A stretch of DNA of 64,000 nt from UBA1426 sp050953365. GTDB lineage: Bacteria > Bacillota > Clostridia > Peptostreptococcales > Anaerovoracaceae. Both the position numbers and the translations under genes were made by a program. The stretch's first letter is position 1. The number at the start of each line of letters is the position of its first letter. Location: assembly GCA_050953365.1 (NCBI GenBank), contig JBMNMN010000004.1, positions 62,001 to 126,000 of the forward strand, written 5' to 3'. Of this stretch, positions 45,573 through 53,902 are shown in pieces. The notes under the pieces were generated by a model that saw only the letters and a program-made list of their open reading frames with translations, was not told the DNA's origin and did not search any database.

Positions 45573-47090
45573 ATGCTATTTAATTCGTTCAGTTATTTAA
45601 TTTTTTTCCCAATTGTTGTCTTGATGTATTTTGCTATCCCCTATAAGGCCAGATACCTGTGGCTTTTGGCGGCTAGCTACTATTTTTATATGGCCTGGAA
45701 CCCTAAATACGCTCTGCTCATGGCGCTATCCACGGTTATCACTTATATGAGCGGCCTTTTAATCGGAAGGGAAACCCGGCTGACTTCAACCATTGAAGCC
45801 GACAGCCGCACTTATAGATATGCGGTTTTTCGCAAGAAACTGTGGGTGTTTTTGTCCATGGTTTCCAACCTGTCCATCCTTTTCCTGTTCAAGTATTTCG
45901 ATTTCTTCATCGACAACGTGAACAGGGTACTCGGCCATCTGGGGATGGAATTGCTGAACCCTACTTTTGATGTGATCCTTCCTGTGGGAATTTCCTTCTA
46001 CACTTTCCAGGCCCTTTCTTATACCATGGACGTATATCGGGGCGAGATTTATGTGGAGAAAAACCTGTTTAAATATGCGTTGTTCGTATCGCTGTTTCCC
46101 CAGCTGGTGGCAGGACCCATCGAGCGGTCTAAAAACCTGCTGGTTCAAATCAACCGCCGCCATACCTTTGATTATGAACGGGTGAAGAACGGGTTGCTGC
46201 TCATGCTTTGGGGGTTTTTCCTGAAACTGGTCATTGCGGATCGCGTGGCTGTAATCGTAAACACTGTTTATAACGGTTACACCAATTACCATGGCCTTAT
46301 TCTGGCTGTGGCAACTCTCTTTTTCGGCATACAGATTTACTGTGATTTTTACGCCTATTCGCTGATTGCCAAAGGAAGCGCTCAAGTGATGGGCTTCAGG
46401 CTCATGGATAATTTCAAGCAACCCTATTTCTCAAGGAGCATCGGCGAATTCTGGCACCGCTGGCACATTTCGCTCTCAACCTGGTTCCGCGATTATTTAT
46501 ACATCCCCTTGGGAGGCAATCGCAAAGGCACTCTCCGGAAATACCTCAACATCATGATCGTGTTTCTCGTCAGCGGGCTTTGGCACGGCGCAAATTGGAC
46601 TTTTATCATCTGGGGTTTTCTCCACGGTTCATTCCAGGTCATCGGGCAGATTACCAGGCCGTTGAAGGTACGCATTACCGATCTTCTCGGGATCGATCGG
46701 GAGAAGACCAGCTACAAGCTCGGCCAAATGATTATAACTTATTTGTTGGCCAATTTTGCGTGGATATTTTTCCGTGCCCCCGACTTCACGGCCGCAAAGG
46801 GCATTATTAAAAATATGTTTTCCGTTTGGAATCCCTGGGTTTTCACCGACGGCAGCTTTTACAATCTGGGACTTTCCGTGGGCAGCTTTTGGGTCGGAAT
46901 CATCTCCATCCTTATACTGATGGGCGTGAGCGTGGCCCAGTACCGGGGGATTCGCATACGGGAGAGGTTTGCGAAACAGGGTTTGATTTTCCGCTGGACC
47001 GTGACTTTAGGCCTGATTTTTTCCATCATCCTTTTCGGTATTTACGGTCCGGGCTATAACGCGAATGAATTCATCTATTTCCAATTCTGA
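45573..47090 (+). CDS. MBOAT-family membrane O-acyltransferase (AlgI/DltB type)
   Basis: 505 residues with about ten membrane segments. The MBOAT signature is clear: EFWHRWHISLSTWFRDYLYIPLGGNRKGT near residue 295 and SGLWHGANWTFIIWG with the catalytic His near 340. These proteins move acyl groups across the membrane onto polymers in a two-component system with an SGNH-like partner, here the next gene 5 bp downstream. Likely target is a cell-surface glycan or teichoic-type polymer; not alginate, as no alginate genes are near. SD is weak (TAGGAAA). Confidence 0.92.
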   Translation: MLFNSFSYLIFFPIVVLMYFAIPYKARYLWLLAASYYFYMAWNPKYALLMALSTVITYMSGLLIGRETRLTSTIEADSRTYRYAVFRKKLWVFLSMVSNLSILFLFKYFDFFIDNVNRVLGHLGMELLNPTFDVILPVGISFYTFQALSYTMDVYRGEIYVEKNLFKYALFVSLFPQLVAGPIERSKNLLVQINRRHTFDYERVKNGLLLMLWGFFLKLVIADRVAVIVNTVYNGYTNYHGLILAVATLFFGIQIYCDFYAYSLIAKGSAQVMGFRLMDNFKQPYFSRSIGEFWHRWHISLSTWFRDYLYIPLGGNRKGTLRKYLNIMIVFLVSGLWHGANWTFIIWGFLHGSFQVIGQITRPLKVRITDLLGIDREKTSYKLGQMIITYLLANFAWIFFRAPDFTAAKGIIKNMFSVWNPWVFTDGSFYNLGLSVGSFWVGIISILILMGVSVAQYRGIRIRERFAKQGLIFRWTVTLGLIFSIILFGIYGPGYNANEFIYFQF

Positions 47091-47095
47091 GGTGG

Positions 47096-48037
47096 ATGAT
47101 GCAGACTATAAAACGCATTGCAGGATCCATAGGATTTGTATTGATCTTTCTTCTGATTCTGTCGGAAGTAAGCGATCTTGTAATGCACAAACAGATTGAG
47201 GGAAGATGGAACATGACGGCGAAGGTTGTCGGCTTCTACAACGAGGAGCCGGACAGCTTTGACGTGCTGTTTTTCGGGTCAAGCCACATGTATTGTTCTG
47301 TGGATCCGGCGGTGTTTTACGAGGAAACCGGCCTAAATTCTTATGTGTTTGCCACACAGCAGCAGCCGCTTTGGATTACGTATCATTATATGGTGGAAGC
47401 GCTGAAGACCCAGAGACCGGAGCTTTTAGTGGTGGAAACGCATATGGCCATCCAGGAGGAAGACTATCTTGACGAAGGCACCAACCACACGGCTATCGAT
47501 CCTATTCCGATGTCGAAAAACAAGTTGGAAATGATTTATGCTTCTGTTCCCGAGGGAGAGCGCCGCTTCTATATCTTCAATATTATGAAATATCATAACA
47601 GGTGGGAGCTGCTGGAGAAGGAGGATTTCGTTCGTACCTTTGAAAGGACTAGGGATCCGGATAAAGGTTATGTTCGATTGGTGGATGTTTCTAAAGATGT
47701 GGTGTGGGAGGATGTTTCCGGGGTTACCGAGAGCAGGGTCGGCACCCAAAAGAACATCGAGTACCTGAACAGGATCATCGACCTTGCGGAACAGGAGAAT
47801 ATCCGGCTGGTGCTGTTCAAATCTCCGTCCAATGCAACGGTGGAAGAAAAGATGTTCTACAACGGCGTGGCGGAGCTGGCCGCCAAACGGGGTGTTGAGT
47901 TTATTGATTTCAACAGCAGTGAGCACTATGATGCCATAGGTTTGAACATTCGAGAAGATTTTTATGATCAGCGCCACCTGAATGAGGCAGGCATGAGAAA
48001 GTTTGTGCCTTATTTCAGCAGGTTGCTGGTGGAGTAA
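47096..48037 (+). CDS. SGNH-like O-acyltransferase partner protein
   Basis: 313 residues, one N-terminal membrane anchor (residues 7-25) and an external domain. Block I serine in VLFFGSSHMYCSVDPAVFY near residue 62; a DxxH-like end, FYDQRHLNEAG near 293. This arrangement matches the AlgX/DltD/PatB-type partners of MBOAT proteins. It follows the MBOAT gene with 5 bp between, so they are cotranscribed. The acylated product is unknown. Confidence 0.82.
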   Translation: MMQTIKRIAGSIGFVLIFLLILSEVSDLVMHKQIEGRWNMTAKVVGFYNEEPDSFDVLFFGSSHMYCSVDPAVFYEETGLNSYVFATQQQPLWITYHYMVEALKTQRPELLVVETHMAIQEEDYLDEGTNHTAIDPIPMSKNKLEMIYASVPEGERRFYIFNIMKYHNRWELLEKEDFVRTFERTRDPDKGYVRLVDVSKDVVWEDVSGVTESRVGTQKNIEYLNRIIDLAEQENIRLVLFKSPSNATVEEKMFYNGVAELAAKRGVEFIDFNSSEHYDAIGLNIREDFYDQRHLNEAGMRKFVPYFSRLLVE

Positions 48038-48137
48038 AGAATTCGAATATTTCTGATTATTTGTTCCGTCTTCGGGTATATACTGAGCAAACACACCGGA
48101 AATAATACTTTTGCATATAAAAAAGGAGGGGAAGAGA

Positions 48138-48590
48138 ATGAAAACGATACTTGTACCCGTAGACGGCTCTGAGTTTTCACAGAGGGCCTTGTTGCAGGCG
48201 AAAGAGCTGGCCAATTGCCTAGGCAGCAAAATCATTTTACTTAACGTTTTAAGCGTATTATCGACGTTTAATTATTATCCAAATCGGTTTGCCCATGCGC
48301 AGGCCTCCATCGATTGGGAGGGACTTCTGGAAAAAGCAAGGAAAAATTCCGAAGAGCTGATGGAGGAATCGAAAAAGTTATTGGGCGATTTGGAAGTGGA
48401 AACCATCATGATAGATGAGCCCACGGGCAGAATTGCCGACGCTATCGTTGAGGTGGCCGACGAGAAGGACGTTGATCTAATCGTCATGGGATCCAATGGA
48501 ATAGGTTCGTTGAGCCGAAGACTGTATATCGGAAGCGTTACGAATAAAGTGTTACATATGACGAAAAAAGCCGTAATGGTTATTCAATAG
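48138..48590 (+). CDS. Universal stress protein UspA family, copy 1
   Basis: 150 residues. Start at ATG 48138 after AAGGAGGGG. Alpha/beta UspA fold: MKTILVPVDGSEFSQRALLQAKELANCLG, then IVMGSNGIGSLSRRLYIGSVTNKVLHMTKKAVMVIQ with the ATP-binding GSNG(x9)GS(V/T)T motif. Cytosolic stress-linked nucleotide-binding protein. About 75% identical to the next copy; a terminator and an IS relic lie between. Confidence 0.94.
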   Translation: MKTILVPVDGSEFSQRALLQAKELANCLGSKIILLNVLSVLSTFNYYPNRFAHAQASIDWEGLLEKARKNSEELMEESKKLLGDLEVETIMIDEPTGRIADAIVEVADEKDVDLIVMGSNGIGSLSRRLYIGSVTNKVLHMTKKAVMVIQ

Positions 48591-48598
48591 GCTTTGGG

Positions 48599-48671
48599 AT
48601 GCAGAGGTTTTTAACGGAAACGGTTTTCGAGTTTCGCTTGACGAAAGGAGAAAACCGTCTCTGCATTTTTG
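48599..48671 (+). terminator. Intrinsic terminator after the first UspA gene
   Basis: ATGCAGAG (48599-48606) with CTCTGCAT (48659-48666) and ACGGTTTTC/GAAAACCGT inside, followed by T5. Confidence 0.8.
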
Positions 48672-48719
48672 TATGAGCAAGGCTGAAAAGGTGTCAGACC
48701 CAAAGGCAATACTTATGAA

Positions 48720-48775
48720 GATAGTGTCTACTAAGCTATGAAAAAACAAAGAAAGCACCTTGAGAGCTGAATAAC
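48720..48775. mobile_element. Solo 56-bp end of the zinc-ribbon IS
   Basis: Base-for-base identical to 40355-40410 (begins GATAGTGTCTACTAA). No transposase or other end follows. Lies 16 bp before the second UspA start, in the place where its promoter should be. Confidence 0.85.
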
Positions 48776-48790
48776 TAGGGGGAAGAGAAA

Positions 48791-49243
48791 ATGAAAACCA
48801 TACTTGTACCTATCGACGGCTCTGAATATTCGGAGAGAGCTTTATTACAGGCAAAAGCGTTGGCCGATTGTTTAGGCAGCAAAATTATTTTACTTAACGT
48901 TTTAAGCTTGGTGTCCGTAATTAATTACTATCCCAACGGAGCCGGCCATATTCAGGCAAAATTTGATTGGACCGGTCTTTTAGCGAAAGCTAAGAAAAAA
49001 TCCCGGGATCTATTGGAAAAATCGAAAAAGGAATTAGGCAATTTAGAAGTGGAGACGATGCTGATTGAAGAGCCGTCGGGTAGAATTGCCGATGTTATAG
49101 TTGATGTTGCCGATGAGAAAGGTGCGGATCTTATCGTCATGGGATCCAATGGTATGGGGTCTTTGCGTCGCAGGTTGTATCTCGGAAGTGTGACCACGAA
49201 AGTATTGTATACTACAGAAAGGCCAGTAATGGTTGTTCAATAA
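48791..49243 (+). CDS. Universal stress protein UspA family, copy 2
   Basis: 150 residues with the same motifs as copy 1 (MKTILVPIDGSEYSERALLQAKALADCLG; IVMGSNGMGSLRRRLYLGSVTTKVLYTTERPVMVVQ). SD GGGGGAAGAG. Almost certainly a tandem duplication of copy 1. Its natural upstream region is replaced by an IS end. Confidence 0.94.
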   Translation: MKTILVPIDGSEYSERALLQAKALADCLGSKIILLNVLSLVSVINYYPNGAGHIQAKFDWTGLLAKAKKKSRDLLEKSKKELGNLEVETMLIEEPSGRIADVIVDVADEKGADLIVMGSNGMGSLRRRLYLGSVTTKVLYTTERPVMVVQ

Positions 49244-49397
49244 TTCGCATCTTTTTTGACTTTTTTCTGCTCTTTTGTTCAAAATTCGAAAATTAAAAAT
49301 ATTTTAGTTTCAAAATTCTTGGCGGAGTGTTAAAATGAATCTAACATATAAGGGATAAATTGCCTTTGAATCCCGAGTTATGCTGGAGGTGCGGTTT

Positions 49398-50039
49398 GTG
49401 TTGCAGCCAGAAACTAAGTCTTCCGTTTCATCCTGGCAGGATTTGATCTGCCGGTTAGATGGTGTTTGTGCGGCAAAAGTTGTTCTTTCTGATGAGAACG
49501 TGCCCGAAGAGATCCACATACTTGCCAGCACAACCAAATCGCCTAAAGCCATAACCCGCGACGTGCAGTCTGCCTTGATGGCTGTTTTTGGAGTGGAGGT
49601 AGACTATCGTATTATCAGTATTGCTCAAATCGACTCCAATCTGCAGGAAAAGGACGGCAGGCTGTGTTATTCGGGTATTGATTCGAAATTCATCGACGGC
49701 GAAGGCGAAGTGACCGTCTTTCTGTCTCATGGAAGCAATCGTGTAGAAGGTAAGGCTTTCTATACCACTCGAAATATGATTTCTCATTTGCGCGGAGTGG
49801 CCTATGCCACTCTTGATGCGATCTCAAAGAGTATGTCTATAAATGGCGGCGGCCATTACGATTTGGTAACAACGGAATTAATGGAAGTCGGAGGAAATCC
49901 GGTCGTGCTTGCAGTCCTGTGTGATGAGGACGGACGCCAATTTGTGGGGAGCGCATTTGTTCGGGAAAACCATGACGATGCAATGGTCTGCGCGGTTTTG
50001 GATGCGTTGAATCGCCGGATATCAAGATACATCACATGA
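49398..50039 (+). CDS. Hypothetical protein with an internal duplication
   Basis: About 213 residues. GTG 49398 is preferred to ATG 49380 because GGAGGTG lies 7 nt before it. Two similar segments are visible: VTVFLSHGSNRVEGKAFYTTRN(...)AYATLDAISKSM near residue 113 and VVLAVLCDEDGRQFVGSAFVREN(...)VCAVLDALNRRI near 175, each strand-turn-strand then helix, somewhat like the LeuA regulatory domain fold. The N-terminal 100 residues resemble a small alpha/beta sensor (LICRLDGVCAAKVVL; ILASTTKSPKAITRDVQSALMAVFGVEVDYRIISIAQI). I do not recognise the family. It lies upstream of a short ORF and an HD-GYP gene in the same direction. Confidence 0.7.
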   Translation: MLQPETKSSVSSWQDLICRLDGVCAAKVVLSDENVPEEIHILASTTKSPKAITRDVQSALMAVFGVEVDYRIISIAQIDSNLQEKDGRLCYSGIDSKFIDGEGEVTVFLSHGSNRVEGKAFYTTRNMISHLRGVAYATLDAISKSMSINGGGHYDLVTTELMEVGGNPVVLAVLCDEDGRQFVGSAFVRENHDDAMVCAVLDALNRRISRYIT

Positions 50040-50166
50040 TCGCAGCACACAAAAAAGGTAAAAGCAGATTCGGAACCGAGAACTGAATAAAGTACATTTT
50101 AGCGGAGCGGATATAGCCTGCCTATTTTAGCGGTATGGCAGAGTACCAAAGAAGGAGGGCTATATC

Positions 50167-50244
50167 GTGAGTAGAGTTATCCTGGCATTATCGAGCCTTT
50201 GCGCTCTGCTGCTGTCCAGCGGCGCATTTTTCTGCGTAAAATAA
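50167..50244 (+). CDS. 25-residue hydrophobic peptide
   Basis: GTG start with an excellent SD (AAGGAGGG, 7 nt upstream). Residues 4-18 are a hydrophobic helix (VILALSSLCALLLSS) with an Arg before and an aromatic-Cys-Val-Lys end. Either a membrane micropeptide or an exported signal peptide precursor. Too short for ordinary gene callers. It lies between the duplicated-fold gene and the HD-GYP gene. Confidence 0.5.
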   Translation: MSRVILALSSLCALLLSSGAFFCVK

Positions 50245-50350
50245 GCTAGTGGATACGTGATTATAACGTTCCGAATCTGTTTTTTATAAGCAAAGGATAA
50301 ACCTTAAAGGTGCTGAAAAGAAACACATCCCCGACAAGGAGCAGCACAAT

Positions 50351-51664
50351 ATGGCAAAACAAAAAACGTATATCTCACTTGTAGTTTTAGCCGGCATTGC
50401 AGCCCTGATCTATAGCCTGGTAGAAGTATGGCAGCAAATTTCAGCATCAGCGCAACCGATATCCGCCATGCGCATCATCGATTGGATCATCATGCTGATT
50501 CTGTTAGTGCTCTGCCGGGCACTTCCTGTTTACATCGCCAGGGACAAATCCATTGAAATATCATTTGTGCCCGTTGTTGCAAGCGCCATGGTTTACGGTC
50601 TTTACCAAACCGTTGTGCTGTTCTTCCTGTCTACTTTTTTCTTGTTTGCTTTTGATAAATCTTCGGGGAAAGTTTATTATCAGCTTTCCCGGCAACCCAA
50701 AAAGGAACTTTTTAATAGCGCGAATATAACCGTATCGATTTTTCTCGGGGGGCAGACTTTGCTGTGGCTGGGAGGCTACGGCGAACATTTCTCTTTCCCT
50801 TATTCCATTTTGCCGGCGACTCTCTTCGCAGTGACAACCATTGCGGTAAATCTGGTACTGTTTATCATATATTTCGTTTCAAGCGGTCAAGAAAAGTTTT
50901 TCCATATGCTTTCCAATACCATAATCGGTATCATGCCCAATGTAATGTCGACAATTCCCTTTGGGATCTTTATAGCCGTACTTCTCAACTTGGACAACGG
51001 AAGCTTTTTCGTTCTTCTATTTATATTGCCTTTGCTCCTGGCCCGGTATTCGTTTAAACTCTATTGGGACAGCCATTCCATGCATATGCGCACCATCGCC
51101 GCGTTGACCCGGGCAATCGATGCAAAAGATCCTTACACGAGAGGTCATTCCGAACGAGTTGCTCACTTTGCAAAGCAGATCGCCCTCCAACTGAGGCTGC
51201 CCAAAAAGATGGTGGCGGATATTCAAATAGCCGCGCTGATTCACGATATCGGAAAAATCGGGATTGAAGACTACATTCTGAATAAGCCCGGTGCGCTTAC
51301 CGGTGAAGAATTCGAACAGATTAAAAAGCATCCCGCCATCGGTAGGGAGATTATCGATGAAATTCAATTCTCAAAGACGATTACGGATGCGGTGCTCTAT
51401 CATCATTGCCATTATGATGGTTCCGGCTACCCCTGCGTAGAGGACGCGCCTGTGATGCAGCCTTTGCCGGCAGCAATTCTTGCAATTGCGGATGCCTATG
51501 ACGCCATGACCTCCGACCGGCCATATCGCCAAAAACTCACTCATGAGAAAGCCATCCGTGAGTTGAAGGAAAAGTCCGGCACCCAATTCGACCCGTATGT
51601 TGTAGATGCTTTTTGCAAAGTGGTTGATAACATAAAAGCCACAAGCGACCCGGTAACGCCATGA
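50351..51664 (+). CDS. Membrane HD-GYP phosphodiesterase
   Basis: 437 residues. About six N-terminal membrane helices (residues 8-235), then an HD-GYP domain from residue 250: HSERVAHFAKQIALQLRL, the metal site HDIGKIGIEDYI, HPAIGREII, YHHCHYDGSGYP, and DAYDAMTSDRPYRQKLTHEKA. HD-GYP domains hydrolyse cyclic di-GMP. The conserved HD, GYP and DAYDAMTSDRPY residues suggest an active enzyme. Its stop overlaps the next gene's ATG (ATGA), so they are coupled. Clostridial surface genes are often controlled by c-di-GMP, but no riboswitch was recognised here. Confidence 0.92.
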   Translation: MAKQKTYISLVVLAGIAALIYSLVEVWQQISASAQPISAMRIIDWIIMLILLVLCRALPVYIARDKSIEISFVPVVASAMVYGLYQTVVLFFLSTFFLFAFDKSSGKVYYQLSRQPKKELFNSANITVSIFLGGQTLLWLGGYGEHFSFPYSILPATLFAVTTIAVNLVLFIIYFVSSGQEKFFHMLSNTIIGIMPNVMSTIPFGIFIAVLLNLDNGSFFVLLFILPLLLARYSFKLYWDSHSMHMRTIAALTRAIDAKDPYTRGHSERVAHFAKQIALQLRLPKKMVADIQIAALIHDIGKIGIEDYILNKPGALTGEEFEQIKKHPAIGREIIDEIQFSKTITDAVLYHHCHYDGSGYPCVEDAPVMQPLPAAILAIADAYDAMTSDRPYRQKLTHEKAIRELKEKSGTQFDPYVVDAFCKVVDNIKATSDPVTP

Positions 51665-52182
51665 GATATCTCAGAAAACATGCTCCCGCCAACAATAAAA
51701 ACATCTTGCCTGAGAAACTTTATCTCCCCGTGCTGGCATTTGCGGTGGAGATAGTATTTTCGCGGGCATTTTTTCCCGAATGGTTTGTTTTTTCTATTGA
51801 ATATGGGCTTTTATTCTGGTTTGTGCTGTCTAATGTTAGAGGGAATGGAACCTGGCCATATTTGATCGGATTAGGAACGCTCTTGAATTTTGCCGTCATT
51901 TCGGCCAATGGTTTTCGTATGCCCGTCTGGTCCTCCTTCTTTGGTGAATCCGGCAAAGGAGAACTTATAGATGCTTTGCACCGGGGCGAGGTCTTTGGCT
52001 ATACCCTTGTAGAGGAAAGCACTCATCTTCCTTTTCTCGCTGATGTAATCGGATTTTCTTTTTATGGAGGTATTGTGGGCTTTGCAAGCTTGGGAGATCT
52101 GTTCCTGCTGGTGGGCGTAGGAATCATATTGTATCGCATTATGAGCGGCCGTGGATCTTACCGCCGTGATAGCTGTGGTTAA
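51661..52182 (+). CDS. DUF5317 membrane protein
   Basis: 173 residues with four or five membrane helices (for example ILVLAFAVEIVFSRAFF, YGLLFWFVLSN, YLIGLGTLLNFAVISANGFRMPVWSS, and FYGGIVGFASLGDLFLLVGVGIILYRIM). This is the DUF5317 family, commonly encoded after HD-GYP membrane proteins. Starts in an ATGA overlap. The stop TAA falls at the first bases of the ISNCY element, so the last residues (SYRRDSCG) may be altered by the insertion. Confidence 0.8.
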   Translation: MRYLRKHAPANNKNILPEKLYLPVLAFAVEIVFSRAFFPEWFVFSIEYGLLFWFVLSNVRGNGTWPYLIGLGTLLNFAVISANGFRMPVWSSFFGESGKGELIDALHRGEVFGYTLVEESTHLPFLADVIGFSFYGGIVGFASLGDLFLLVGVGIILYRIMSGRGSYRRDSCG

Positions 52183-52247
52183 CTTGTGATAATGTCACCA
52201 TGTAATTCACTTGAGATAATGTCCCTTTTTGAAATAGAATATTATGC

Positions 52248-53585
52248 ATGAAAGAAGGAAGAATTACATTGAGTCAAAAACAACTAAAACGATTGAAGGT
52301 GATGAATGCCTATCTGGATGGCACCATCGACCGAAAGAGAGCATCTGAGCTACTTTCCCTTTCAGAACGTCAGATTTCACGCTTAAAGAAAGGACTGATT
52401 ACACAAGGCGAGGCGTTCCTAATCCACAAGAATACAAACCGAAAGCCTGCTCATGCCATTCCCAGCGAGCTGAAGGAAACGATACTTCAAATCCATACCC
52501 AAGAAGAATTTGAAAACGTCAATTTCCTTCACTTCAATGAAATACTCGCTGAGCAGTATGATATACAAATATCATACACCGCACTTTCCAGTATACTGAA
52601 ATCCGAAGGAAATAAAAGTCCTAAAACAAAAAAAGCAAAACGCCGTAAAAGTCGACGTAAGCGTCGGCCCTGTCCGGGAGAACTGATCCAGATTGATGCG
52701 ACACCTTTTGACTGGTTCCGGGATGGCAGAATGCTTGCTTTACACGGTGGCATCGATGATGCCACAGGAGACGTTGTAGGTCTATACCTTTGTGAAAATG
52801 AATGCTTAAACGGCTATTTTGAGACCATGCGCCAATGCATTTTGACCCATGGTGTCCCCCAATCCGCTTATTCGGATAAGCATACCATTTTTCGCTCGCC
52901 TAAAGCAGACCGGCTAACTGTGGAAGAGATCATTGCCGGTAAGGTTGTACATCTAACCCAATTCGGACGTGCCATGTACGAGTTAGGAATCGATATGATC
53001 TTTGCGAAAACCCCTTGGGCAAAGGGGCGGATCGAAAGGCTGTGGGACACACTGCAAAGCAGGCTCCCGGTGGAATTTGCACGTAGGGGAATCAAAACCA
53101 TCGAAGAGGCAAATCGATTTCTTAGGGAGGAATATCTTCAAAGGTATAACAGGAAGTTTGCAGTAAAGCCGGAAGGAGAATCTATCTTTGTGCCTCTTCG
53201 GGCAGATGTGGATGTGGATACTATTCTCTGCATCAAAAAGAAGCGGAAAACAGATGCCTCAAGCTGCTTCTCCTTCAAAGGTAGGCTGTTTCGAATTGAC
53301 ACGCAAGGATACCCCCTGGTGCCTGCAAGGAAAGAAATTGACGTGTTGCTTAGCCCAAGGATTGGAATGAAAATCCGATACAAGGACCAGGTTTATGAAG
53401 CGATCCACTACATAAAACCAGAGCGCAAGGATGCGAATCTGACGGTTCGCCCCAAGGTAAAAAGAGCGGTGCAACCTCACCTGATTCATGGGTCGGAAAA
53501 GTGGAGAGAAATTTGGCATAGTGAGCCTTACGAACTGTCATTGAAATTCCTGTATGAACTTTTCTTTGAGAAAGCAGCAGGGTAG
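52248..53585 (+). CDS. ISNCY-family transposase
   Basis: 445 residues. N-terminal HTH (QLKRLKVMNAYLDGTIDRKRASELLSLSERQISRLKKG), then rve-type DDE: LIQIDATPFDWFRDGRMLALHGGIDDATGDVVGLYL, DKHTIFRS, TPWAKGRIERLWDTLQSRLPVEFARR. An intact, probably active enzyme. Long hairpin follows. Confidence 0.92.
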   Translation: MKEGRITLSQKQLKRLKVMNAYLDGTIDRKRASELLSLSERQISRLKKGLITQGEAFLIHKNTNRKPAHAIPSELKETILQIHTQEEFENVNFLHFNEILAEQYDIQISYTALSSILKSEGNKSPKTKKAKRRKSRRKRRPCPGELIQIDATPFDWFRDGRMLALHGGIDDATGDVVGLYLCENECLNGYFETMRQCILTHGVPQSAYSDKHTIFRSPKADRLTVEEIIAGKVVHLTQFGRAMYELGIDMIFAKTPWAKGRIERLWDTLQSRLPVEFARRGIKTIEEANRFLREEYLQRYNRKFAVKPEGESIFVPLRADVDVDTILCIKKKRKTDASSCFSFKGRLFRIDTQGYPLVPARKEIDVLLSPRIGMKIRYKDQVYEAIHYIKPERKDANLTVRPKVKRAVQPHLIHGSEKWREIWHSEPYELSLKFLYELFFEKAAG

Positions 53586-53588
53586 CAT

Positions 53589-53711
53589 AAAATTTTATCG
53601 CGGTTGACATGGAGGTATGTTGTGATAGGCCAATGGCCGGCGGTACCGGTACCGCCTTACCGCCCTAAGTCACAACATAGAGGCTCCATGTCAACCGAGG
53701 AAGATAAAATT
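53589..53711 (+). other. Long multi-arm hairpin downstream of the ISNCY transposase
   Basis: Nested arms: AATTTTATC/GATAAAATT, GGTTGACATGGAG (53602) with CTCCATGTCAACC (53684), TATGTTGTGA (53616) with TCACAACATA (53670), and a central perfect palindrome GGCGGTACCGGTACCGCC (53638-53655). No T run directly after. Confidence 0.6.
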
Positions 53712-53782
53712 TTTGCGTGGTTGAATGGGACATTTTCTCAAGTTAATTTGATACTCAAAAAGGGACATTTTCTCAAGTTATT

Positions 53783-53881
53783 GACAGTCCGGCGCTGACC
53801 GAAGGACAATTCCGTGCAGAAATAAAATTTATCAGTAGTATTACCGCGGTTACTTTCCGTTTTGGACCCGGACAGAAATGA
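53783..53881 (+). pseudogene. Possible orphan 3' coding fragment between two ISs
   Basis: 32 open codons ending in TGA immediately after the IS end (DSPALTEGQFRAEIKFISS...); no start codon. May be the tail of a gene cut by the ISNCY element. Confidence 0.2.
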
Positions 53882-53902
53882 CCCGGTAACTTGGCCAAGA
53901 TA

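Larger units (their letters stand above)
52181..53779 (+). mobile_element. ISNCY-type insertion sequence
   Basis: Ends AACTTG(T/A)GA(T/A)AATGTC, with the motif doubled at each end (52181 and 52208; 53727 and 53764). About 1.6 kb. No clear target duplication. Confidence 0.75.
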
